The notes: generated from the letters alone by a model not told the origin. Positions 37,752 through 47,439 are shown, counted from the stretch's first letter. The stretch: DNA of 64,000 bases from Candidatus Nitrotoga sp. AM1P (GCF_013168275.1 NZ_AP019547.1:2914001-2978000), one strand, 5' to 3'. Program-made: numbers and translations.

Positions 37752-40700
37752 TTAGCTGTTACCTTTGGAATCTCGTGGACGGAAGGGTTCATCAGGTTCA
37801 TGCCGTAGCCGAACACTTTCTTTTTGGTGGGCCAATTGGTACAGGATTGGCAGGACCAGCAACGTTAGTGCAGTTGATGACAAAATACCGCCAATTACAA
37901 CCGTCGCGAGCGGGCGTTGTACTTCGGCACCTGTACCCATGGCGATCGCCATGGGTATGAAGCCCAGGGAGGCTACCAGTGCGGTCATCAGCACCGGGCG
38001 CAGGCGGGTGAGCGCCCCCTCCTGGATCGCTGCATCAAGATGCATGCCTGCATCCCGTAAAGATCGAATGTAGGAGATCATCACCAGGCCATTGAGCACT
38101 GCAACACCTGACAGCGCAATGAAGCCCACTCCCGCCGAAATAGAAAGTGGAATATCCCGTAGCCACAGCGCCAGTATCCCGCCGGTCAAGGCAAACGGCA
38201 CGCCGGTGAACACTAGCAGTCCATCCTTCACGTTATTAAACATCACAAACAACAGCATAAATACTAGCAGCAGCGCGACAGGAACCACAATCTGCAGGCG
38301 CTTTGCCGCTGATTGCATTTGCTCGAAGGTGCCGCCCCAGGTTGTCCAGTAGCCAGCAGGTATTGAAACCTTCTGTTGAATCTCCAGTTTGGCCGCGGTG
38401 ACAAACGAGCCAATATCCCGTTCCCGTACATTAGCGGTTACCACCACGCGGCGTTTGCCGTTCTCGCGACTGATCTGGTTCGGTCCAGGCGCCACATTAA
38501 TGATTGCGACGTCACTAAGTTGTATATAGTTGGATGGGGGGCGGCCAGTGGCCCCAAAGTGTTCAATGTCAGCCCGTTGCAAATAATTGGAGCGAAATGG
38601 GTCATTGGCTTGATTGTCAGGCAAACGAACCGGCAGTCGTTTAAGCGCCTCCATATTGCTCCGCAGCTTTTCAGGCAGGCGCACGATAATGTCGAAGCGG
38701 CGGTCTCCCTGGAATAACACCCCGGCTTTCTGGCCGCCCATCGCAATGGCAACCGCATCCTGTATATCTCCAACACTGACACCATAGCGAGCGGCTTTTT
38801 CACGATCTATCTGGATAGTAAGCATGGGCAAGCCCGTGGTTTGCTCAACTTTGACATCCGTTGCACCGGGAACTTTAGCCAACACGTTTGAAATTTCTTC
38901 GGCGGTATGGTTCATCATATCCATGTCATCACCAAATACTTTTACGGCCACGTCGCTACGAACGCCGGATAACAATTCGTTGAACCGCATTTGGATTGGT
39001 TGGGTGAACTCATAGTTGTTGCCGGGTACTTTGGTTACCGCTTGCCGCATGGCATCGAGCAGGTCGATCTTGCTACGCCCCGGATCAGGCCACTCAGATT
39101 GCGGTTTCATCATCACGAAATTATCGGCGACGTTAGGCGGCATGGGGTCGGTGGCAATTTCGGCGGTTCCCATCTTGGCAAAAATCGTGTCAACCTCAGG
39201 AAACTGTTTGATTATCCGCTCCAGTTCAGCTTGCATTTCGATCGCCTGCGACAGGCTGGTTCCGGGAACGCGTAGTGCATGCAGTGCGATATCTCCTTCG
39301 TTTAAGCTCGGTACGAATTCGCTACCCATGCGTGTGGCAAGCAGGCCGCTAAGTATAATGGTGACCATTGCAATACTTAATACCAACTGTTTGTTAAGCA
39401 TTGCAAAATTAAGCAGCGGTTGGTAGCCGCGTTTGGCCAGGGTCATCAAGCGACTTTCTTTTTCGCTGATTTTTTGGCCGATCAGTATCGCCACCGCCGC
39501 AGGAATAAAGGTGACCGACAGAATCATGGCCCCCAGCAAAGCAGCCACTACTGTGAACGCCATCGGGTGGAACATCTTTCCTTCCACTCCGGCGAGTGCG
39601 AATATTGGCAGATAGACCACCATGATAATTAACTGGCCAAACAAGAGAGGTCTACGCGCTTCTTTGGAGGCGGTAAAGACCTCATGAAAGCGCTCTTCGG
39701 GCGTTAATGCCCGGCCTGCCAAGGCTTGCGTATGTGCAAGCCGCCGTATACAGCTTTCTACAATCACCACTGCACCGTCGATGATAATGCCGAAATCCAG
39801 AGCCCCCAGGCTCATCAGGTTGGCGCTGACCTTGTTTGTAACCATGCCGGTAAAAGTGAACAGCATAGCCAACGGAATGACCATGGCAGTGATGATGGCG
39901 GCGCGGATGTTGCCGAGAAATAGAAACAGGATCGCAATTACTAGCAGCGCGCCTTCGATCAGATTTTTTTTGACGGTGTTGATCGCCTTGTCGATTAAAA
40001 TCGTACGGTTATAGACCTCATGGGCTACCACGCCTTGTGGCAGCGTACGGTTGATTTCTTCCAGGCGTTTGGAGACGGCCTGGGAAACTGTTCGGCTGTT
40101 CTGGCCGATCAGCATGTAAACGGTGCCGAGTACCGTCTCGCGCCCGTTCTCGGTCGCGGCGCCGGTGCGAAGTTCCTTACCGATGCCGACTTCGGCCACT
40201 TCTCGAATTCGGATAGGCACGCCTTGTTGGCTGTTAACAATAATGTTGCCGATGTCTTCGATGGTGGCGACCTGACCCGGCGCGCGGATCAGATATTGTT
40301 CGCCGCGCTTTTCGATATAACCAGCCCCGATGTTGTTGTTGTTGCGTTCAAGAGCCGCAACCAGATCTTGCAGTGACAGACCATAGGCCACCAGTTTGTC
40401 CGGGAACGGCGCCACCTGGAATTCCTTCACGTAACCGCCAATGCTGTTGATTTCGGTCACGCCGGGCACATGGCGCAGCTGCGGTTTGATGACCCAGTCC
40501 TGGATTTCGCGCAGGTCGGTGGAAGTGTAGGGTGTGCCATCGGTCTTCCGAGCACCTTCCTTGGATTCGACCGTCCACATGAAAATTTCTCCCAGGCCGG
40601 TGGAGATTGGCCCCATGCTGGGTTCGATACCCGCCGGTAAGTTGCCCTTGGCCTGCTGGATGCGTTCATTTACGAGTTGGCGGGCGAAGTAGATATCGGT

Positions 40701-41000
40701 GCCGTCCTTGAAAATCACGGTGACTTGCGATAGCCCATAGCGCGATAGCGATCGAGTCTCCTGCAGATTGGGTAGACCAGCCATGACGATTTCGATCGGA
40801 AACGTGATGCGCTGCTCGGATTCCAGCGGTGAATACCCAGGTGCTGCCGTATTTACTTGAACTTGCACATTGGTAATATCGGGAACGGCATCGATCGGCA
40901 AATTCTGGTAACTAAAGACCCCCAACACAGCCATTCCAACCGTCATCACCAGCACCAGCCAGCGTTGATCAATGGCAAAACGAATTATTTTTTCAAACAT
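37752..41000 (-). CDS. czcA: heavy-metal RND efflux pump inner-membrane subunit, CzcA family
   Basis: This is a proton-driven trimeric pump exporting divalent metal from periplasm or cytoplasm through an outer-membrane channel. The 1082 residues have the N-terminus FEKIIRFAIDQRWLVLVMTV and twelve expected helices. The HME signature DFGIIIDGAVVIVES lies in helix 4, which is the CzcA/CnrA (Zn/Co/Ni) type rather than the CusA (Cu/Ag) type. Most relatives read VEN where this one reads VES. RVPGTSLSQAIEMQAELERI and VGFIALSGVAVLNGLVM are other family segments. AGGAGA precedes the ATG. It is the last gene of the C-B-A operon, 9 bp after czcB. Confidence 0.94.
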   Translation of the reverse strand: MFEKIIRFAIDQRWLVLVMTVGMAVLGVFSYQNLPIDAVPDITNVQVQVNTAAPGYSPLESEQRITFPIEIVMAGLPNLQETRSLSRYGLSQVTVIFKDGTDIYFARQLVNERIQQAKGNLPAGIEPSMGPISTGLGEIFMWTVESKEGARKTDGTPYTSTDLREIQDWVIKPQLRHVPGVTEINSIGGYVKEFQVAPFPDKLVAYGLSLQDLVAALERNNNNIGAGYIEKRGEQYLIRAPGQVATIEDIGNIIVNSQQGVPIRIREVAEVGIGKELRTGAATENGRETVLGTVYMLIGQNSRTVSQAVSKRLEEINRTLPQGVVAHEVYNRTILIDKAINTVKKNLIEGALLVIAILFLFLGNIRAAIITAMVIPLAMLFTFTGMVTNKVSANLMSLGALDFGIIIDGAVVIVESCIRRLAHTQALAGRALTPEERFHEVFTASKEARRPLLFGQLIIMVVYLPIFALAGVEGKMFHPMAFTVVAALLGAMILSVTFIPAAVAILIGQKISEKESRLMTLAKRGYQPLLNFAMLNKQLVLSIAMVTIILSGLLATRMGSEFVPSLNEGDIALHALRVPGTSLSQAIEMQAELERIIKQFPEVDTIFAKMGTAEIATDPMPPNVADNFVMMKPQSEWPDPGRSKIDLLDAMRQAVTKVPGNNYEFTQPIQMRFNELLSGVRSDVAVKVFGDDMDMMNHTAEEISNVLAKVPGATDVKVEQTTGLPMLTIQIDREKAARYGVSVGDIQDAVAIAMGGQKAGVLFQGDRRFDIIVRLPEKLRSNMEALKRLPVRLPDNQANDPFRSNYLQRADIEHFGATGRPPSNYIQLSDVAIINVAPGPNQISRENGKRRVVVTANVRERDIGSFVTAAKLEIQQKVSIPAGYWTTWGGTFEQMQSAAKRLQIVVPVALLLVFMLLFVMFNNVKDGLLVFTGVPFALTGGILALWLRDIPLSISAGVGFIALSGVAVLNGLVMISYIRSLRDAGMHLDAAIQEGALTRLRPVLMTALVASLGFIPMAIAMGTGAEVQRPLATVVIGGILSSTALTLLVLPILYQLAHQKESVRLRHEPDEPFRPRDSKGNS

Positions 41001-41009
41001 GAGGGTCTC

Positions 41010-42533
41010 CTAATGGTCATGACTTGCACCAGCTTTGCCCAAGTCGGCCTTGATCAGGAAACTGTTCTTCGCGGCGTACCGCTCGCCCGCATTCAAACCC
41101 TTGACCACTTCAATAAACTTGCCGTCGCTACGCCCAAGTTCCAGCGGGTGCGCTTCAAAGAAAGTACCATAACGGACGAAGACAGCCGTCCAATCTCGCA
41201 CTGTCTGGATGGCATCCGCGGAGACTGCTACCGGCACCTCCACCTCATCAGCCACCAGTTCGATATTAACGGGTAGGCCGGGTCGCCAAATGCCTTTGGG
41301 GTTGGCTAAAATGATATGAGCTTCTGCTGTGCGAGTCTGCTCGCCCAGCAGCGCGCCAAGATGCTCCACGCTGCCACTGCTCTGGAAATCAAACGAACTT
41401 GCTTTCACTATGGCTTTCTGCCCGATTTTTACGGTATTCAGATCGTTGGAGTAGATGGTCAATACCGCCCACACTGTGGACAAATCAGCCACGACAAAAA
41501 TGTTGGCATCTTCCTTGAGTACTTGGCCGACCGAAATTTGCTTCTGCATCACGATGCCATCAATGGGCGCGCGGATTTCATAGCGCGTGAGATTGCTGGT
41601 GTTAGTCAGAGAGCCGCCGAGCGAAGCCAGCTTCTGTTTTACACTCTGAACGATGATTTCAGCTTCCTGCATTACGTTGCGTGCTTGCAGATAATCCTGT
41701 TCGGCGGAAATTTTTTCTTCCCACAACTTTTTTTCGCGCTCTAACGTGGTGCGCGCCAAGCTCAACCGTTTTTGCGCTGCCAGCAGTTCACTTCGCAGGT
41801 CGGCCAGCGCTTGGCTGGAAATCACTGCCAGGACATGGCCTTTGCGTACAGGATCACCGGCGTTTGCGCCCACCGACTCAACTACTCCGGCTAGTCGCGG
41901 TACGACATACACCACCCGATCTTCGTTGAAACTGATGTGACCAATAAGTTGCAACGTACTCTTGATGCGTGCGGGTCCAGAGGTCAGCATTTCGATGTTG
42001 CCTTGCTTGATCTGTTGATCGGTCATGCTCACACGTGCTTCGATCTGCTCATAGGCAAACGAGTAAGGTTTATTGTCAAATTGCGCGTTGATCGTTACTT
42101 TGAAAGAATGCGGTTCCTCAACTACTGCGTTGCCTTTTAGATAATCATTTTGCTTGACGAAGGTGATTTTTTGAGGCGTGCGACCGAGGCGTTCGAGGGT
42201 GATGGTAACTTTGCTGGCGGCAGGATCGAGCGGCTTGCCTTTTTTGTAGGTATAGACGCGAAACTCAGGTTCTATGCCCTCTTCGAAGATCGTTATTTCA
42301 ACCCCATAGCCATTTTGTGTGAATAACTTTCCACCGTGTGGACCTGCCTGCGGTTCAGCTTCTGAGTGATTTTTTGAGTGATCGTCGTGTGAGTGGCCGT
42401 CATGCTCATCTTTATCCTCACCGTGCAGCTTTGTGCCTCCTTGGCTGCTGAGAATCAGTATGGCAATTACGATGCCGATCGCCACAACAACGGCAATGTA
42501 GATAGTTTGTTTTTTGTTTAGATTCGGTTTCAT
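41010..42533 (-). CDS. czcB: heavy-metal RND efflux periplasmic adaptor, CzcB family
   Basis: The membrane-fusion subunit links CzcA to the outer-membrane channel and binds metal. It has 507 residues: an anchor helix (TIYIAVVVAIGIVIAILILS), then a His/Asp-rich stretch (residues about 37-60, HDGHSHDDHSKNH) likely to bind metal. Beta-barrel and lipoyl segments follow (VVYVVPRLAGVVESVGANAG, IRAPIDGIVMQKQISVGQVL) with a helical hairpin between. The last residues HDH add a second small His cluster. AAGGAAA stands before the ATG. It lies between czcC (43 bp) and czcA (9 bp). Confidence 0.93.
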   Translation of the reverse strand: MKPNLNKKQTIYIAVVVAIGIVIAILILSSQGGTKLHGEDKDEHDGHSHDDHSKNHSEAEPQAGPHGGKLFTQNGYGVEITIFEEGIEPEFRVYTYKKGKPLDPAASKVTITLERLGRTPQKITFVKQNDYLKGNAVVEEPHSFKVTINAQFDNKPYSFAYEQIEARVSMTDQQIKQGNIEMLTSGPARIKSTLQLIGHISFNEDRVVYVVPRLAGVVESVGANAGDPVRKGHVLAVISSQALADLRSELLAAQKRLSLARTTLEREKKLWEEKISAEQDYLQARNVMQEAEIIVQSVKQKLASLGGSLTNTSNLTRYEIRAPIDGIVMQKQISVGQVLKEDANIFVVADLSTVWAVLTIYSNDLNTVKIGQKAIVKASSFDFQSSGSVEHLGALLGEQTRTAEAHIILANPKGIWRPGLPVNIELVADEVEVPVAVSADAIQTVRDWTAVFVRYGTFFEAHPLELGRSDGKFIEVVKGLNAGERYAAKNSFLIKADLGKAGASHDH

Positions 42534-42576
42534 GGCGATTTCCTTATGGCGTTGTGGCGGTCGACTTTAACGGTTA

Positions 42577-43866
42577 TCAGAGTGTCGAACCATCGGGCGC
42601 TTCGCCAAGAACACGTTCGATTTCGAAAGCAGATCGATGCGCTTCTGCCAAGGCGCGCAGGTATTGAGATTTGGCTTGGAACAGTGTGCGCTGAGCGTCG
42701 AGCGCCTCAAGGAAGCTGAACTTACCCATCAGGAAACCTTTGGTCGCGGCATCGTAGGCACTTTGTGCACCCGGTAGAATCTCTCGCTGTAAAATTTCAA
42801 TTTCTTGACGGGCAACATCAAGACGTTCGAGCGCCTGAGCGATCTCATTATTGAGACGGATCTCGGTTCCAGACAGCTCGTCCCGTGCCTTATCGGTGCG
42901 GCGTTGCGCCTCCAAAATATTTCCCTGGTTACGATTGAAGATCGGGATCGGCAATGACACGCCAAGAAGTGCTTGATTGAGGCCTATTTCAGCGTTGCGT
43001 CTACCACCCAAACTAAGTGTCACGTCCGGAATGCGAAGGCTGCGTTCTACTTCCACCAGTGCCTGGCGGCGGTTCACTTCAAGCTGCGCGCGCGCCAATC
43101 CGGGCGAATTTTCCAAGCGGGCAGTCAAATCTTTCAGCGCGGGTAGTGTGGGCAGCGTTTCAACCTGACCCTCAGCTCGTTCGAAACGAGGTGTTGCATT
43201 TCCCCATATGGCTGTGAGGCGTTTGCGTGCCATTTTCAGGCTGGTGGACGCTTGACTAAGTTCGACCCGAACGCTTGCTTCGGCCACACGTGCTTTTGTT
43301 TCCTCGACCGGGGAAATCTTGCCAGCCGTCACTCGTTTTGAGGCAGCCGTGGTTGCGCGTTGAGAGAGTTCGACCAACCCTTGTGTTAAAAGAAAACGTT
43401 CTTGCGCCACAAGTACATCAAAAAAAGCCACCATGACGGCTGCGCGAATTTCTGCACGCATGGCACTCAATTCTGCCGAGGCTACATCAAGGCGCCGCTC
43501 GGCGGCGGCAACACGTGCCGGTCGTTTGCCACCGAGCTCCAATGGCTGGTTGACGTATAATGCGGTGAGACGATTTTCGGGCCGTGGATCCTCGATTATC
43601 GCCTCAACTCTCGGGTTCGGCCGAAGGCCAGCTTGAAGGATTGATCCAGTGACTGCTTCGAGTTCCCGTTTGGCGGTAGACAGGGCTGCATTGGCGCCAT
43701 AGGCTAGTTCGAGAGCGGCTTTTAGCGTAAGTGGAGCGGCTGGTTCGGTAACGCGGAGTGCGGCACTTTCGACGGCCTCATATTTGCCGAGACTTTTCAT
43801 CTCGAGGGCTAATGATGGATTGAAAATTATCGCCGCCAACCCCAGCGGTAAAAACAGTTTCATCAT
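42577..43866 (-). CDS. czcC: heavy-metal RND efflux outer-membrane channel, CzcC/TolC family
   Basis: This TolC-like outer-membrane factor of 429 aa has a signal peptide (MMKLFLPLGLAAIIFNPSLA) and two OEP repeats of long amphipathic helices. The first opens LTLKAALELAYGANAALSTA and LRPNPRVEAIIEDPRPENRL. The second opens LKDLTARLENSPGLARAQLE, with VSLPIPIFNRNQGNILEAQR typical of metal-type channels. AGGAGA lies 8 bases before the start. It is the first gene of the czcCBA set, and the promoter must lie in the 300 bp upstream that carry nested inverted repeats. Confidence 0.92.
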   Translation of the reverse strand: MMKLFLPLGLAAIIFNPSLALEMKSLGKYEAVESAALRVTEPAAPLTLKAALELAYGANAALSTAKRELEAVTGSILQAGLRPNPRVEAIIEDPRPENRLTALYVNQPLELGGKRPARVAAAERRLDVASAELSAMRAEIRAAVMVAFFDVLVAQERFLLTQGLVELSQRATTAASKRVTAGKISPVEETKARVAEASVRVELSQASTSLKMARKRLTAIWGNATPRFERAEGQVETLPTLPALKDLTARLENSPGLARAQLEVNRRQALVEVERSLRIPDVTLSLGGRRNAEIGLNQALLGVSLPIPIFNRNQGNILEAQRRTDKARDELSGTEIRLNNEIAQALERLDVARQEIEILQREILPGAQSAYDAATKGFLMGKFSFLEALDAQRTLFQAKSQYLRALAEAHRSAFEIERVLGEAPDGSTL

Positions 43867-44089
43867 CCAATTCTCCTGATGAAGTAGGGAAGAAATCCGG
43901 CGAGACCTCGAAATAGTTAAATGTAAAAATTAACGTCTCGCCAATTTAACCCGAATATTCATAAATGTGCGCCGGCTCCCTTAGCCTTAAAAAGTTGTTA
44001 AGCATTTTTGTTCGGCGGATGCATGAATAATTACACCGCTCCTTCACATTGTTGCCTACCAAACGAGCGAGGTTCGCAGGGGCGAGTGG

Positions 44090-44146
44090 TTTTACGAGTA
44101 TTTGCTATGTAAACCCGGCGAGAAAAATCTCGCTTAACTCGTAAAA
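44090..44146. repeat. nested inverted repeats upstream of czcC
   Basis: The outer arms TTTTACGAGT (44090-44099) and ACTCGTAAAA (44137-44146) enclose an inner perfect hairpin GCGAGA-AAAA-TCTCGC (44118-44133). The element lies between the small secreted-protein gene and czcC on the minus strand, about 225 bp before czcC. It could end the upstream transcript or be an operator or attenuator for the efflux operon. Confidence 0.6.
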
Positions 44147-44169
44147 ATACTACGCACCACTATTCAATC

Positions 44170-44556
44170 TTATGAAGGAGGTGCCTGAGCTGGAGGGCGG
44201 CAATATGAAGAATGAAAAGAAATGTGTTTCGTTTGGCCAATAATGGCCAGAGGTATTGCATTGAATAAAGAAATCGGCAATCGGGTATGTGATGCCCCCT
44301 GATAATCTGTCAATAAAAGGATGTCATCATTTTTATATCCCTGTGCCATGCCAATGGTTGGGAATTCCGTTTTGACATCGCTTAATTCTGGTTGGGCAAT
44401 TGCAGCGTCAGCATGATCGAGTATGTCGCCATTGAGATGGAAATGTATGCTACTGGAATGAAAATCATCGCTGATATGTGCATGGACTAATGGCGCGATG
44501 CATTGCAGCATTGACAGTAGTGCAATCAAGCCTAAATTTTTCCATTTTCGTGTCAT
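44170..44556 (-). CDS. small exported His-containing protein upstream of czcCBA
   Basis: I do not recognise the family. The 128 residues start with a basic segment and a hydrophobic signal (LIALLSMLQCIAPLVHA). The first mature residues are rich in His and acidic groups (HISDDFHSSSIHFHLNGDIL, then DHADA), and the C-terminus has HISFHSSYCRPPAQAPPS. Small periplasmic proteins with such His clusters often accompany metal-efflux operons, for example as metal sensors or scavengers. Its position on the same strand as czcCBA, 300 bp upstream, fits that. No strong RBS is visible. That it is a real gene is likely but not certain. Confidence 0.65.
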   Translation of the reverse strand: MTRKWKNLGLIALLSMLQCIAPLVHAHISDDFHSSSIHFHLNGDILDHADAAIAQPELSDVKTEFPTIGMAQGYKNDDILLLTDYQGASHTRLPISLFNAIPLAIIGQTKHISFHSSYCRPPAQAPPS

Positions 44557-44719
44557 ATGATCAATTCTGAATAGGTCAAATAGCTGTCTTTAATGCAGTT
44601 TCATAGTCCAGAGTTCTAATAATAGGGCGAGAGGCATAAAAATAAAATAGGTAATTTGCTTATTTTATGGGTGCTTACTAAGCGAAATATATTGGCAATT
44701 TCTATTTTTAAAAAACCTG

Positions 44720-45586
44720 TTATTCACTTCGTAGCGTGTCAGCTGAAGTAAAAGTCCAAGTACGTGTGATATTGAGAATGTCCGTGTCTTTGCGGATGTC
44801 AGGTGGTAGCGGGGAAAAAGGTGCAGCCAGTTTTACGATACGCCGTGCCGCAGCATCCAGGATGGGCTGCCGGGAAGAGCGGCTCACCTCTACATTTTCC
44901 ACACTGCCGTCGGCACGGATGGAGACGCTGAGTTGCAGTGTGCCATAAATATTTTTCTGGCGCGCAACCTGGGGATAATTCATGTTCCCTACGCGTTCTA
45001 CTTTGATACGCCAGTCTTCAATATATTTGGCGAAGCGGTATTCTTGGGTGCGTGCACCGATAAATTTCCGTCGGGGTAATTTCTGATAAGCATCAAATTC
45101 CTTGCTAATTTGTGCTTCCAGGCGTGCGATCTCCAGCTTGCGTTGCGCCATGTCCAGGTTATTCGTACTATCACGGGCACTTTGGTGTTGTTCTTGTCCT
45201 TGGGTTTTTTGTTGCGGTATGCTGTGTGTGCTTATGGCCGCCTGTGCCAGCAGGAGTTTGACTCCTTGTTCAAGCTGCTGCACGCGTTGCGCGGATTGCT
45301 CCGGCGTGAATTGTTTATCATCGGTCAAGGTAGGCAGCGGGCTTTTTGCGTGACGATCTTCAGTTGTATTACCACCGCCGTCGAGGTTGTTTTGTGCCAA
45401 GGCATCGGCCTTAACAGGGCGCGATTTTGCTTTACTGTTTACCAGTACTACTTGCAGCGGTTGCAGGGAATCATTAGTTTTGCGTGGGTCAGGCAGGGCG
45501 AAGCCGATGCCAAACAGCATAAAAGCATGCAGCACTAGCGAAAATGCCAGGGCAATGACGATTGGCTGTTTGAACAGAATTAGCAA
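44720..45586 (-). CDS. tonB: TonB family energy-transducing protein
   Basis: TonB carries proton-motive energy from ExbBD to outer-membrane receptors. The 288 residues have one N-terminal membrane helix (VIALAFSLVLHAFMLFGIGF). A long, mostly helical Gln/Ala/Lys-rich periplasmic spacer follows (about 30-195). The C-terminal TonB domain has NMNYPQVARQKNIYGTLQLS, DGSVENVEVSRSSRQPILDA and AARRIVKLAAPFSPLPPDIR. The start overlaps the end of the RNB gene by 7 nt, so it is translated from that transcript. No exbB or exbD is nearby, and no receptor gene is in the window. Confidence 0.88.
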   Translation of the reverse strand: MLILFKQPIVIALAFSLVLHAFMLFGIGFALPDPRKTNDSLQPLQVVLVNSKAKSRPVKADALAQNNLDGGGNTTEDRHAKSPLPTLTDDKQFTPEQSAQRVQQLEQGVKLLLAQAAISTHSIPQQKTQGQEQHQSARDSTNNLDMAQRKLEIARLEAQISKEFDAYQKLPRRKFIGARTQEYRFAKYIEDWRIKVERVGNMNYPQVARQKNIYGTLQLSVSIRADGSVENVEVSRSSRQPILDAAARRIVKLAAPFSPLPPDIRKDTDILNITRTWTFTSADTLRSE

Positions 45587-47439
45587 GCGGGGGCCTCCTC
45601 CTCAATCTTGGAGATAAAGCGGGCATTGAAATTCAGGTCAAGCAGGTCAATGTCGCCTATCTCTAAAATTACTCGCGTGTTGGGTGGCAATTCCGGTAAG
45701 GATGGGATGCGGCCCACCAGTGGAATGTGGACGAACTTCACCAGATTTTCGCGTAGCACCAGCGCTTCAGCTTGCTGAATATTTTCCTGCAGCAGCCAGC
45801 GTAAGCACCAATAGCGTTCCATATTGCGTTGGAATTCGTTGTAAAGTGTATAGGCCGTGTCGAAGTCGCGCATTACGGCGAACAGGGCTGTGTCGTTTTT
45901 TGTGTAGGCGGGGGGATCTTCGCGCAACAGGCTGATAATCTGGCGCTGGTTTACAAAGTCTATGTAGCGCCGCAACGGCGAGCTTGACCACATATATTGC
46001 GCTACGCCCAACCCTTGGTGTGGTGCTGGCACGGTACTCATTTTCACCTTGCCATTGTTTTGCGTGCGGTAGATGCCCGCTACATCGTGCGTCGCGAGCA
46101 GTTTTCCCCATTCCGAATTTACGAAAATCATCAGTTCTGCGACCACCTTGTCGATGGGTGAACCACGTTGCCGAGTACTGATGCTGACGCGATCATTTTC
46201 CACGTGAAAATTATAATCTACCTGTTGAATACTATTGTCGGCGGATTTGCCACGCGTTGCTTCCAGCTTTTGCGCTAAATTCCATAATAGCGTGAGCTCC
46301 GCCGCAAAGAGAAAATCCTGCTTGCCGGCAGCCAGCGTATCTTCGTTGAATAGTGGTTCCAGCGTGTCAAGACGAAGATTGGCGGCGATATGGATGCGCT
46401 CAATGCGGTTTTCCGTGCTGAGTACGGCCAAGGTGTCGGCATCCACTTCGAGATACATGGAAAGCGACGGGCAAACTCTGTCGGCACTTAGGGTAAATGC
46501 CTGCATCACGCTGTCTGGCAACATAGTGATCTTGTCTCCAGGCATGTATACCGTGGACATCCGCTGCATCGCGATTGCATCACCTGGCGAACCGGGCGCT
46601 ATGCCTAAAGACGGGGCGGCAATGTGCACACCGATACGCCAGTTACCGTTGGCAAGTTCTCTAACCGAAAAGGCATCGTCGATTTCTGTGGTAGTCGCAT
46701 CGTCTATGCTGAATGCAGTATCCAATGCCAGCGGCAGGTCGGAACAGACAGCCAGGTCGATCTCCGCGAAACTGGTTCCATGCGGGAAATTTTCAAACAA
46801 GAAGCGCTTTAAATGATAAGCCTGCGTGGAAGGAACTGCTCCGCAGCGTTGCAACAAGTGTGCGGCCGACAAATGCGTAGCGGTGCAGGCGGCCTCCAGT
46901 GCTTTCACCTCAAGGGTGTTGCGATCCGGTTTGTATAATAGATGCGGCAATTTGTCGGTGAATTCCGGCGGCAAGGTGAAAGTGATTAGCTCGTTGGTGT
47001 AACGCGCTTGCAAGGCGGCTTGCAGGCGTTTTTTTTCGGCGCTGGCTAGCGCAGATTTGAGGGCGTCCGGTGGTGCGGCCTTGTAATATCCCTTGCCTTT
47101 TTTGTAAAAGTACATTGGCGAGGAATGCAGGCGGATCAAGGTGCCCGCTGCCTCGATTGGATGGGGCGCGTGGCCAAAATATTCACTGGCCAGTTCATTA
47201 AAGCCAAAATCATCCGGCGGGCTACATTCCCACAAAAATTCCACATCTATATCTGCTGCGATGCCTTCCGCTTGCGTCATGAATTCAGTCAGCCCCGGTT
47301 GGGCAAAACGTAGCAGCACGTTGGCGGCTTTGATCTTGCTGCGCTTGCCATGCGTGCTTTCCACTTGCAGCGAGGTGATGCTGTCAGTGAGTATCGATCC
47401 GACCTTGAAAGCGCCGTCTTCTTCGTAAAAAATGTTCAT
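45580..47439 (-). CDS. RNB-domain exoribonuclease (RNase II family)
   Basis: This is a 619-residue 3'-5' exoribonuclease. The catalytic RNB domain starts at about residue 230, with the metal-binding Asp cluster in FSIDDATTTEIDDAFSVREL and MQRMSTVYMPGDKITMLPDS. It ends with YMWSSSPLRRYIDFVNQRQI, the conserved Arg/Tyr block. The N-terminal part has a winged-helix-like region in place of clear cold-shock domains. The C-terminal S1 domain is short and divergent (residues 540-610). These features fit the short RNase II-like proteins of betaproteobacteria rather than RNase R. The final codons overlap tonB. Confidence 0.88.
   Translation of the reverse strand: MNIFYEEDGAFKVGSILTDSITSLQVESTHGKRSKIKAANVLLRFAQPGLTEFMTQAEGIAADIDVEFLWECSPPDDFGFNELASEYFGHAPHPIEAAGTLIRLHSSPMYFYKKGKGYYKAAPPDALKSALASAEKKRLQAALQARYTNELITFTLPPEFTDKLPHLLYKPDRNTLEVKALEAACTATHLSAAHLLQRCGAVPSTQAYHLKRFLFENFPHGTSFAEIDLAVCSDLPLALDTAFSIDDATTTEIDDAFSVRELANGNWRIGVHIAAPSLGIAPGSPGDAIAMQRMSTVYMPGDKITMLPDSVMQAFTLSADRVCPSLSMYLEVDADTLAVLSTENRIERIHIAANLRLDTLEPLFNEDTLAAGKQDFLFAAELTLLWNLAQKLEATRGKSADNSIQQVDYNFHVENDRVSISTRQRGSPIDKVVAELMIFVNSEWGKLLATHDVAGIYRTQNNGKVKMSTVPAPHQGLGVAQYMWSSSPLRRYIDFVNQRQIISLLREDPPAYTKNDTALFAVMRDFDTAYTLYNEFQRNMERYWCLRWLLQENIQQAEALVLRENLVKFVHIPLVGRIPSLPELPPNTRVILEIGDIDLLDLNFNARFISKIEEEAPAC

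Noticed and set aside
38376..38717. Plus-strand frames across czcA (38376-38717, 39016-39426 and others)
   Set aside because: All lie opposite the intact czcA and lack RBS or family features.
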